This document shows, piece by piece, positions 1-7,786 of a stretch of 37,116 bases of DNA. The DNA lies in contig CANNQU010000033.1 in NCBI GenBank assembly GCA_947507965.1, positions 1-37,116 of the forward strand. Direction: 5' to 3'. The notes under the pieces were generated by a model. The model worked only from the letters and a program-made list of their open reading frames with translations, made no database searches and was not told where the DNA came from. The first letter of the stretch is position 1, and the number at the start of each line of letters is the position of its first letter. The DNA is from Bacteroidota bacterium. Its GTDB lineage: Bacteria > Bacteroidota > Bacteroidia > UKL13-3. A program made the position numbers and the translations under genes.

Positions 1-4
1 GAAT

Positions 5-27
5 TAAATCTAGATCGATCTAATTTA
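5..27. repeat. Short inverted repeat at window edge
   Basis: A perfect 12-base palindrome, TAGATCGATCTA, lies at 11-22. With a one-base bulge it extends to AT-rich arms covering 5-27. It could be a protein-binding site or a hairpin. Its context lies outside the window, so no function can be given. Confidence 0.4.
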
Positions 28-62
28 GAAATTATTTGAGAAAACAATGTTAGATTTGCCAT

Positions 63-128
63 AGGAAGGGGGGCTTTTGAAGAACCTCAAAGGTAACTCT
101 GAGGAAAAGACTTCCCTTTCCTTTTTTT
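63..128 (+). terminator. Probable plus-strand terminator hairpin
   Basis: An imperfect hairpin pairs CTTTT...CCTCA with TGAGGAAAAG around an 8-9 base loop, with a 6-base bulge in the left arm. It is flanked by outer GGAAGGG and CCCTTTCC arms. A run of seven T follows on the plus strand, so it best fits termination of a plus-strand transcript entering from outside the window. It lies just past the minus-strand genes, where it lacks a T-run, so it may act only weakly in that direction. Confidence 0.45.
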
Positions 129-243
129 AAACGTTTAGGACGCTATTGTTTTCAAACCATTCTTTCATGGCATCAGGTGTTTTCATAAGTTCTTTCATTT
201 TATTCATTGCCTCAAGATGTGCTTTGTTTCCACTTTGGAACAT
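127..243 (-). CDS. Possible small protein or gene remnant, 38 aa
   Basis: A short open frame reads from ATG at 243 to TAA at 127 and gives a charged, helix-prone 38-residue peptide rich in Lys, Met and Glu. It contains MKELMKTPDAMKEWFENN. The same frame stays open further upstream and overlaps the end of the CHAT gene in another frame; a TTG at 285 straddles the last sense codons of that gene. It could be a translationally coupled small protein, a tail lost from the CHAT protein by frameshift, or a decayed gene. I do not recognise the family. There is no clear ribosome-binding site. Confidence 0.3.
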   Translation of the reverse strand: MFQSGNKAHLEAMNKMKELMKTPDAMKEWFENNSVLNV

Positions 244-275
244 TTCTATTGCGTGACTTTTACTTTGATCAGTCT

Positions 276-3200
276 CTACCTCCAATCGCCATACAACACA
301 AAGGCTCCCCAGAAAAAGGGATGAACATATTGGGGGTTCTTCGAAAGCGTGGCCTGTGCTTGTCGTAAGGCCTCTGCCTTGGGCATCGTCCTTAGGTTTT
401 TATAAAACTCCGTCATCAATAATCCCGTGGCGTCATCATCAACACTCCATAATGAGGCTACCACCGTTTTAACACCGCTTTCTAAAAAGGAATTGGCGGC
501 CGAGTAGTACCATCCCTTTATGGAGTCGTTGGTTACCGCCGTCTCACAGGCCGAAAGTACGACCATATCACAATCCGTGAGCTCCAACCCCTTTATCTCT
601 GTGATGCTTAAATTCCCATCATTAGAAACATCGGTGTTGAATTTTATATATGAGTTTTTGAAATTCGAGTTGTCTAAAATTCCATGGGTGGCGAAATGAA
701 TGTAATGCTTGCTCTCTAACGATTTTTTTGCCTGTATCTCGGTGGCCTCCTTGCCATAAAAATAGTCACCGGCAATCAGCATTTTTTGTATTTCTTTTAC
801 CTCCTTCTCTGCACTGGGAAGGTTTTTTTGGGTGTTGTTGAAATCGGGGTTTCCAAACGCTGCTATCGATGCCAGGCTGTCGTTGCCCAACGAATGATTT
901 AAAAATACATCCAATTTCGTGATGTAAAAGATGGAATAATCTTCTACTAAAAACCTGAAATCGCCTTCCGTAACACTGCTGCCTAATACTTGAAAGGGTA
1001 TATTGCATAGTTTCCCGTTGGGGATAATGCATAGTTTCGTTTTTCCTTTGAGGTCGGCAACAATAGGCTCGATGAGTATTCGATAAAGATCTTTTGAGGT
1101 TGCCAACAAACTTACACCGCTTTGTTTCGGTTCTTCTAATAAGGTGCCTCCCCTTAATTTAAGGGTATGTGCACCAGCCGATTTGTCGGGTACGTTAAGT
1201 AGCGCAATAAATGTTTTAACCTTCGCCTCTAATTCACTCTGCTTTATCTTTACAATGCTTACCTTCTTGGTTTCATTGGTTACTGTAAAGATGAATAAGT
1301 TATTATCGTTGAGTATATAGAGTACCACCGCCACATCGGAAGGAATCTTTTTCTTATACGTCTTAAACTCTTCCGGGTTGGCATGCTTCGCGAAGTTTTC
1401 GGTTAAATTAGGATATACCGTCACCAACGAGTCGATATAATTATTGTAGTTGGCTTCTACATTTAAAATGGTTCGTTCGTACGATTTAAGTATCTCTTTG
1501 TTCTGTTCTTCTTCGGGTTTGGCTTTTTCTTTGGATAGGTTTTCTTTGACGGTTTTTATTTGCAGGTCGAGCTGCTTTGCTTTTTCAATTGCTTCCAATT
1601 TCTTTTGATCATTGATAATAACGCCTCCCTGTGAAACTTTATCTTTAAGCCCCTGGATATTACTTCGGTTGGCATAATTGAATGCCGCATCGGTATCGTG
1701 TAAGGCAATAAATGCGGCTATTATTTTTGAGTACAGATCGACCTTACGGCTATCACTTGAAAATTTATTTCTTACCTTCTCATCGTCGAATACTTTACTC
1801 GAATTTTCTTCTACGATGGTAATGGCTTGATTGAAAAATACGACCGATGAATCGTACTTTTGTTGTGTGTAATAAATAACGCCTAAATCGTATAACGCCT
1901 CCCAGTTAAATTTAACGATATTGTATTTCTTTGATTCCGACACGCATTTTTGCAGATACGACACCCCTTTTTCTTGGTTATTTAATTTTAAATATACACG
2001 TCCCAAGTATAACGACGACTCTATAATCTTTTCGCGTTCTCTTGACAGTATGCCATATTCATTGGCTTCCAACAGATACGTTAAGGCCATAGGGTAATTT
2101 TTTTTCTCGTATTCTACCTTTCCCAATACCACACACGAAACTGCAATCATACGGTTGAGTTTTTTTTCTTTGGCTATCTTGTAGGCCGGTAAAAGGTAGG
2201 CTATGGCGGTGGCATAATCCTTTTTGGCTAAATACGCTTCCCCTAAGTTTAAGGCAAAGAGAAGCCATGCTTCGTTTCGTAAATTTATTTTTTCATGGGT
2301 GGAATATGCATTTTTTATGTACGGTAGGCATCCATCGTAGTCGGCCTGCCAATAGTAAAGTGTGCCCAGGTTATTTTGTGAGGTAGCCCAGCTTACTACA
2401 TTATTCTCTTTAAGATAAATACTATCAGCCTTACTGTAAAAGTAGTTTGCCTTTTTATAATCGGAGAGATGCTGATAGATGCCACCCTTATTGAGGTAAG
2501 CATTGGCCAAGTAGGTGTTGTTTTGGATGGTTTTTAATAGGGCAATCGAACGATCGGCATACGTTAAGGCATCATCAAAATTTCCGGTTAAGGAATAAAG
2601 ATAGCCGATGGAACTTAAAATATCCGACTGGTCGAGTTGGTTATCACTCTCTTTTACGATTTCTAAGGCCATAAAATAATATTTTTCGGCGGTGCTGAAG
2701 TCGCCTTTGGCGATATAATTGGATGCGATAGCTGAATACAGGGTCGAATTCTGGGTTACTTCACCTAAGGAGTCAAACAGATGAATCGCCTTTAAATAGT
2801 AAACGTTGGCTTGGTCAATATTTAATTCAATGGTGAAAATGCGAGCCATGTATTTGTAGCAAATGGCTCGTTCTCGTTCATTCGCGTTTTTGTTGATGAT
2901 ACGAAGGGCCTCATCAATTTTGTTTTTCGACTCGGCAAACTGGAAATTGGATGATGCCAGACTGGCTAAGTTAAACAAAGAATAAATTTGATTGCTCACA
3001 TCGCCCATACTTTTTGAAAGGGTATAACATATGGCAAAGTAATTACGTGAGGTGGCTGTATCATAGGTATAGGCAGCCGAGCCCATATTGTAAGTACAGG
3101 CTATGGTGTTTACCGTGTTCTTACTTTGTAATGCTATTTGATAGGCTTTATAATATTTTTCATAAGCCTTGATATTATTCTGTTCTTTAACAAATAAATC

Positions 3201-5093
3201 CCCGTGGGTAATATATACATCGTATAGGTTGGTAGAGTCTTGCGTGAGTAAGTAATAGCTCACCGCACTATCCAAGGCTGCCAACGCGTTGTTTTTTTCG
3301 CCGATATCGGTATATAGGCTGCCTAATTTGTTCCAGCAATAGGCCACACCGGCATAGTCGTTCTCCAATTTACGATAGCTCAAGGCTTCTTGATGAAAGA
3401 GTATCGCGGTATCATATTTGCCTAGTCGGTAATACGCTTGCGCTGCACCCGATCTGGAAAATCCTGCGGAGGAATACGAGTTCAACGATGAGTATAGGTA
3501 AAAGGCTTGATTATAATTTTCAATGCTTTGCGTTAAATTCCCCAGGTTGAAAAGCACGGAGGCTATACTATTGTGAGTGTCAGCAACTTTCTCCTGATCG
3601 CCTAAGTTTTTATAACTCTCCAGCAAATTGGTATAGGCAGTAAGTGCTTCCTGGTTTTGCCCTTGCTCTTTATAAATGGTGGCTACCATATCATAGTAGG
3701 TAATATTTCTTTTTTTGCTTTCTAATGTGTTTTGCTCGTTATTTACCCGAATGGCATTTTTGAAATTTTCGAGTGCATTATTAAAATCATAGATTCGGTA
3801 GTAGGAGAAGGCTAAGAAATAAAATATCTTTGGTTCATTAAATTCCTTATCCGATTCGCTAAATTCGTGCTTAAAGAGGTAGAAATCTTCCACTATCTTT
3901 TTTTGAATGAGTATCGCCTCCGAATATTTTTTTTGCGAGAATAAACAAAACGATTCCTTGCTATTGGTTTTTAATATTCCGGGATGGTTGTTTAATAAAG
4001 CGAAGTTTTCTCTCGACTTCCTGCTGTATCGTATGGCTTCAAGATAGTTTTCCTGATTCTGGTATATCTCTGCTTTATACAAATAGGCATTGGCTAAGCC
4101 GTTGGTGTCGTTCAACTCTTCGCCTACCTCAATAGCCAAATTGGCTATTTTAAAGGCTTGATCAAATTTTTTAGTGGGTATGAAATCAAGGCAACTGATA
4201 GCCCAATAATAAACCATTTCTTCATGTAAGATGGTTTTTGCATTGGCTCTAATAATTCGCTTTCTTTCGAGTTTGTTATTCTCGAAATAGTTTAACGAGT
4301 CTTGTATTTCATTTTTTGAATAGGGTGCTTTGTTTAATACCCAAGTGGCAAATATCTCCGGGAAATTCCAATCGTTCGATGAATAGGTATAAGCATAGGT
4401 ATTCACATATTTTGCAAAGGCCAATATATCCTTTGCCTGCGCTTGATTAAGCATCTCTATCACACTCTTCCCGATATATCTACCCTCCTTTAAGGGCTCA
4501 AATAAAACAGGATATTCTTCTTTTTTATCTTTTACTCTTTCATAGATTTCTTTTAAACTGGTAGTGCAAATATCGATAATGCTGTCTTCCATCTTCTTAC
4601 TGTCGTTATACAGCAAACGGTTGATATCGAAAAGGTCAATGGTATTAACAAGGAAATGGGTATTGCGTTTAATTAATTCAAAAAATATGGAATGATAGTT
4701 AGAAGGTGGAAGCTTAATATCAGCAATGGTAACATAATCGTAAGGCAGTACCACAGAAACAGGGTCGTTATTATTGTATCGAATAATGGTAGCATAACTG
4801 CTATCGCCAAATACGTGGGTGATAATGGCATAGCCCAGCGAGATATTGTCTCGGCCTTCTATTTTGTTTTTATTCGAACCGGAAACGAGGGCGGAGGTAT
4901 GGGGCTTTACGCCTTGGTTACTGCCTGCCCCTAGGGTTGCAAATACCGTATCTTCCTTTACTCGATGTATCGAAGTAATCCAAAAATCAAATGTGGCATA
5001 GTCGTCTTGTGGTTCTTTTTGTGCATTACTTTCAAAAGCGTTCAACAGCAATAATACGGTTAAACTTAATAACATTAGTTTTGAATTCTTCAT
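276..5093 (-). CDS. Exported TPR-repeat protein with C-terminal CHAT peptidase domain
   Basis: 1605 residues from the ATG at 5093; the codon just upstream at 5096 is TTG. An N-terminal signal peptide ends near residue 25 (ESNAQ). Residues about 37-125 look like a small beta domain with the pattern GAGSNQGVKP...LGYAIITHVFGDSSYATI, reminiscent of FlgT-C/SH3-like barrels (inference). Residues about 320-1130 are a long series of TPR units, then a helical linker rich in Lys and Glu (about 1180-1240). The C-terminal CHAT domain (about 1290-1605) keeps both catalytic positions of this caspase-like clan CD family: His1470 in HFATHG and Cys1516 in LSACET, followed by ANSFLESGVKTVVASLW. Known CHAT/TPR proteins act in proteolytic signalling or regulated cell death, but usually in the cytoplasm. 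Export here is inferred from the signal peptide. The substrate is unknown. It sits alone behind its own promoter-like site. Confidence 0.93.
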   Translation of the reverse strand: MKNSKLMLLSLTVLLLLNAFESNAQKEPQDDYATFDFWITSIHRVKEDTVFATLGAGSNQGVKPHTSALVSGSNKNKIEGRDNISLGYAIITHVFGDSSYATIIRYNNNDPVSVVLPYDYVTIADIKLPPSNYHSIFFELIKRNTHFLVNTIDLFDINRLLYNDSKKMEDSIIDICTTSLKEIYERVKDKKEEYPVLFEPLKEGRYIGKSVIEMLNQAQAKDILAFAKYVNTYAYTYSSNDWNFPEIFATWVLNKAPYSKNEIQDSLNYFENNKLERKRIIRANAKTILHEEMVYYWAISCLDFIPTKKFDQAFKIANLAIEVGEELNDTNGLANAYLYKAEIYQNQENYLEAIRYSRKSRENFALLNNHPGILKTNSKESFCLFSQKKYSEAILIQKKIVEDFYLFKHEFSESDKEFNEPKIFYFLAFSYYRIYDFNNALENFKNAIRVNNEQNTLESKKRNITYYDMVATIYKEQGQNQEALTAYTNLLESYKNLGDQEKVADTHNSIASVLFNLGNLTQSIENYNQAFYLYSSLNSYSSAGFSRSGAAQAYYRLGKYDTAILFHQEALSYRKLENDYAGVAYCWNKLGSLYTDIGEKNNALAALDSAVSYYLLTQDSTNLYDVYITHGDLFVKEQNNIKAYEKYYKAYQIALQSKNTVNTIACTYNMGSAAYTYDTATSRNYFAICYTLSKSMGDVSNQIYSLFNLASLASSNFQFAESKNKIDEALRIINKNANERERAICYKYMARIFTIELNIDQANVYYLKAIHLFDSLGEVTQNSTLYSAIASNYIAKGDFSTAEKYYFMALEIVKESDNQLDQSDILSSIGYLYSLTGNFDDALTYADRSIALLKTIQNNTYLANAYLNKGGIYQHLSDYKKANYFYSKADSIYLKENNVVSWATSQNNLGTLYYWQADYDGCLPYIKNAYSTHEKINLRNEAWLLFALNLGEAYLAKKDYATAIAYLLPAYKIAKEKKLNRMIAVSCVVLGKVEYEKKNYPMALTYLLEANEYGILSREREKIIESSLYLGRVYLKLNNQEKGVSYLQKCVSESKKYNIVKFNWEALYDLGVIYYTQQKYDSSVVFFNQAITIVEENSSKVFDDEKVRNKFSSDSRKVDLYSKIIAAFIALHDTDAAFNYANRSNIQGLKDKVSQGGVIINDQKKLEAIEKAKQLDLQIKTVKENLSKEKAKPEEEQNKEILKSYERTILNVEANYNNYIDSLVTVYPNLTENFAKHANPEEFKTYKKKIPSDVAVVLYILNDNNLFIFTVTNETKKVSIVKIKQSELEAKVKTFIALLNVPDKSAGAHTLKLRGGTLLEEPKQSGVSLLATSKDLYRILIEPIVADLKGKTKLCIIPNGKLCNIPFQVLGSSVTEGDFRFLVEDYSIFYITKLDVFLNHSLGNDSLASIAAFGNPDFNNTQKNLPSAEKEVKEIQKMLIAGDYFYGKEATEIQAKKSLESKHYIHFATHGILDNSNFKNSYIKFNTDVSNDGNLSITEIKGLELTDCDMVVLSACETAVTNDSIKGWYYSAANSFLESGVKTVVASLWSVDDDATGLLMTEFYKNLRTMPKAEALRQAQATLSKNPQYVHPFFWGAFVLYGDWR

Positions 5094-5140
5094 CAATTGC
5101 CGGGTTTTAGATTTAATTTATTTTTGTTTAAGCGAGAACA

Positions 5141-5148
5141 CAAATATA
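5141..5148 (-). promoter_or_regulatory. Candidate -7 promoter element for the CHAT gene
   Basis: The minus strand reads TATATTTG, an exact match to the Bacteroidota -7 consensus TAnnTTTG, 47 bases before the ATG at 5093. No TTG lies at the normal -33 spacing; the nearest is about 28 bases upstream. Only the -7 half is supported. Confidence 0.4.
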
Positions 5149-5165
5149 ATTCAAAGCGTAAAGCT

Positions 5166-5189
5166 AAAAAATACCTCAACAAGGGTATT
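5166..5189 (-). terminator. Weak terminator after nadE
   Basis: On the minus strand AATACC and GGTATT form a 6-bp stem around an 8-base loop, followed directly by a run of T. It lies 25-48 bases past the nadE stop and just upstream of the CHAT promoter candidate, which fits separation of the two units. The stem is short. Confidence 0.4.
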
Positions 5190-5213
5190 CTTGGGTCGTG
5201 ATGAAACTAAATA

Positions 5214-6842
5214 TTAGTTCAGATAGGTGGCTACAATTGGCAGCCTTCGTCCACTGCCAAAGGCTTTTGGTGATACCCGTAAGATGGGTGGTGTTTGGTG
5301 TCGTTTATATTCGTTGGTGTTTACCATCTTTAAAATGCGATGTACGAGTGCGGCTTCAAAACCCATTGCTATAATTTCATGAGGACCTTTTCTGTTCTCT
5401 ATATATTCAAATAATACCTTGTCTAAGATGGCATAATCAGGTAAGGTGTCGCTGTCTTTTTGGTTGGCACGTAATTCGGCACTTGGGGCTTTGTTAATGA
5501 TTGCTGCCGGAATTATTTCTTCATTTCTGTTGATGTATTTTGCGAGTTCATATACTTGCGTTTTATATACATCGCCAAGTACGGCAATACCTCCACACAT
5601 ATCGCCATATAAGGTGCCATAGCCCACAGCAGCTTCACTTTTATTAGTGGTATTAAGTAGTATGGAACCAAACTTATTGCTTAGGGCCATCAACACCATA
5701 CCTCTTGCTCGTGCTTGAATGTTTTCTTCGGCAACATTGGGCGTCGTGTTTTCAAATTGCTTTTGAAGGGTATGCTCTATCGTGTTTACAATGTCTTCAA
5801 TGGCGATGGTGTCGTTGGGCGATTGTGTGTTTTGTAGCATCTGCAAGGCGTGGGTCACACTTCCTTCACTACTGTATTTGCTCGGCAGTAAAATGCTACT
5901 TACATTTTCTTTACCAAGTGCTTTTATGGCTAAAGCCAATACAATGGCACTATCAATACCACCACTAAGGCCTAGAATGGCCTTTTTGAACCCTTGTTTT
6001 GAAAAATATTGTTGTATGCCTAAAACTAAGGCGTCGTGAATTAATTCAACGGTTGAGAAGCCAAAATCTAAGACTGGTGCATCAAAATCTTCGGTATCGA
6101 TTACGTTGAAATCTTCGGTGAAATATTTCATCTCATTTACGACCTCGGCTTTATGGTTAAATGCTACACTTCCTCCGTCGAAGATGAGTTCGGTTTGTGC
6201 ACCTACATGATTTACATAAAAAAGAGGGATTTTATATTTTTCAGCATTATCTCGTAATGCTTTTTTTCGCTCCTCAATATGCCGATAATCGAAGGGTGAT
6301 GCCGCAATATTTACCATTAAGGTTGGTTGCTGAAGTATCAGTTGATCCATAGGACATACGACATACAACGGGTTATCATTGATGTTCCAAAGATCTTCGC
6401 AAATGGTTAATGCAATTCTCTCGCCCAGGTATTCGATACATTCGAAATGGGTATTGGGTTCAAAATAACGATATTCATCAAAAACATCATAGGTAGGAAG
6501 TAATGTTTTGTGTATTATTTTTTTTATCCCTTTATCGGCTAAAAAATAAGCCGAATTAAACAAGTCTTTTCCTTCCTTCTTCGCATTTACTGATGGCCCC
6601 CCTACAATGGCAGCAATGCCATCACAGTATTGGGCAATGCTATCGATACTGTCGGTACAGCGTTGTATGAAATCTTTAAACTCTAAAAAGTCTCGAGGAG
6701 GGTACCCACAAATGGAAAGTTCGGAAAACACCACCAGATCTACTTTCTTTTGCTTTGCTAAGATAATGCTATCAATAATTTTCCGGGTGTTCAATTCAAA
6801 ATTTCCTATATGGTAATTCAATTGGGCTAATGCTATTCTCAT
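5214..6842 (-). CDS. nadE: Glutamine-dependent NAD+ synthetase
   Basis: Makes NAD+ from deamido-NAD+ and ATP, using ammonia released from glutamine by its own amidase domain. 542 residues from ATG at 6842; a TTG four codons earlier is a poorer start because the family begins with the beta strand MRIALAQLN. The N-terminal nitrilase-fold domain (about 1-260) carries the Glu-Lys-Cys triad as Glu41 (FSELSICGYPP), Lys112 (HKTLLP) and Cys148 (TICEDLWN). The C-terminal synthetase domain has the ATP pyrophosphatase P-loop SGGIDS at 293-298 and the conserved YGTLYGDMCGG and KAPSAELRANQKDSD segments. The length is normal for bacterial two-domain NadE. It follows the aminotransferase gene by about 100 bases on the same strand. 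Confidence 0.97.
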   Translation of the reverse strand: MRIALAQLNYHIGNFELNTRKIIDSIILAKQKKVDLVVFSELSICGYPPRDFLEFKDFIQRCTDSIDSIAQYCDGIAAIVGGPSVNAKKEGKDLFNSAYFLADKGIKKIIHKTLLPTYDVFDEYRYFEPNTHFECIEYLGERIALTICEDLWNINDNPLYVVCPMDQLILQQPTLMVNIAASPFDYRHIEERKKALRDNAEKYKIPLFYVNHVGAQTELIFDGGSVAFNHKAEVVNEMKYFTEDFNVIDTEDFDAPVLDFGFSTVELIHDALVLGIQQYFSKQGFKKAILGLSGGIDSAIVLALAIKALGKENVSSILLPSKYSSEGSVTHALQMLQNTQSPNDTIAIEDIVNTIEHTLQKQFENTTPNVAEENIQARARGMVLMALSNKFGSILLNTTNKSEAAVGYGTLYGDMCGGIAVLGDVYKTQVYELAKYINRNEEIIPAAIINKAPSAELRANQKDSDTLPDYAILDKVLFEYIENRKGPHEIIAMGFEAALVHRILKMVNTNEYKRHQTPPILRVSPKAFGSGRRLPIVATYLN

Positions 6843-6939
6843 AATGTGAACCAACTAAGCAAGACAAGTTTATTTTTTTTCAATATTAGGTGCAAATAAG
6901 TATATTTTCAGCCTCTGTTTTTTTTTGATCAATGAAATA

Positions 6940-7779
6940 TTAATCAAGGTATAGGCCATTAAAAATTTGTTTTGTCAGCAAGTTATTGAAACGTAACTTA
7001 TCGTTTGCTACGTTTATTTCACTCACCCACTGAATTCCGCGAGTGGCATTCGAAAGAAAAACTTCCTCGGCATCTAATATCGATGCTAAAGGATATTCTC
7101 CTTCGTTGAGCTCGAACTTGTTTTTGGCTAAATCGTTTACGATCGATTGCCGCATTACCCCCAGTATGCAGCCCGATTCACGAGAAGGCGTATAAACTTT
7201 ATGGTCTTGTATCCAAAATAAATTACTGCTGATGCTCTCACATAGATTGCCTTCGGTATTCAAAATAAGGCACTCATCCCAACCCATCTTCTTTTTATAT
7301 AACCCTGCTTTTACATAAAGCAAAGCATTGCATGATTTTATAGTACTCAATAAATTCATTGGTTTTAGTATGTTTTGATAAACTCCTAATTCCAAACCGG
7401 TACCATTCAGTTGATAGTTGGCATTTTCAACCGGCGTGGCTTCTATAATAAAACCGGCATTATTGCTTTCCGGCTCGTAGTTTCCGGCACTTTCGCGAAA
7501 AAGAAATATTCGAATTCTCGCATGGCATAGTTTATTGGCATCTCTCAGGCGTTCTATCTCTAACGCAATATTTTCTGAATTTAATTTTTCGGGGAGTAGG
7601 AGTTCTAAAACTTCAGCACCTTGTGCTAATCTGCTGGCATGTAAGGAAAGAAGTTTTACTTTATTGTTAAAAAGTGCCATGCTTTCAAATAGGCCGTCGC
7701 CATAGCGAAACCCTCGATTGCTAGGATGCAATATGGGGTGCTTCGATGCTATGATTTCTCCGTTGAAATTGATATACAT
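6940..7779 (-). CDS. Class IV PLP aminotransferase (PabC/IlvE-like)
   Basis: Fold-type IV pyridoxal-phosphate enzyme of 279 residues. The frame is open further upstream to a GTG at 7878, but that would overlap the end of tamB by about 90 bases. ATG at 7779 gives the family-typical start MYINFNGEII and leaves a 7-base gap after the tamB stop. Seen: RGFRYGDGLFESM near the N terminus, the PLP-binding lysine Lys148 in STIKSCNALLYVKAG, and the downstream ECLILNTEGNLCES...SNLFWI motif with the conserved glutamate. The size and the short N terminus suit 4-amino-4-deoxychorismate lyase (PabC, folate branch), but a branched-chain or D-amino-acid aminotransferase cannot be excluded by motifs alone. Probably co-transcribed with tamB and possibly nadE. 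Confidence 0.9.
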   Translation of the reverse strand: MYINFNGEIIASKHPILHPSNRGFRYGDGLFESMALFNNKVKLLSLHASRLAQGAEVLELLLPEKLNSENIALEIERLRDANKLCHARIRIFLFRESAGNYEPESNNAGFIIEATPVENANYQLNGTGLELGVYQNILKPMNLLSTIKSCNALLYVKAGLYKKKMGWDECLILNTEGNLCESISSNLFWIQDHKVYTPSRESGCILGVMRQSIVNDLAKNKFELNEGEYPLASILDAEEVFLSNATRGIQWVSEINVANDKLRFNNLLTKQIFNGLYLD

Positions 7780-7786
7780 ACAGTAT

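Noticed and set aside
4692-4934. Plus-strand open frame opposite the CHAT gene
   Set aside because: It lies inside a well-supported gene, has no recognisable domain and reads as an antisense shadow.
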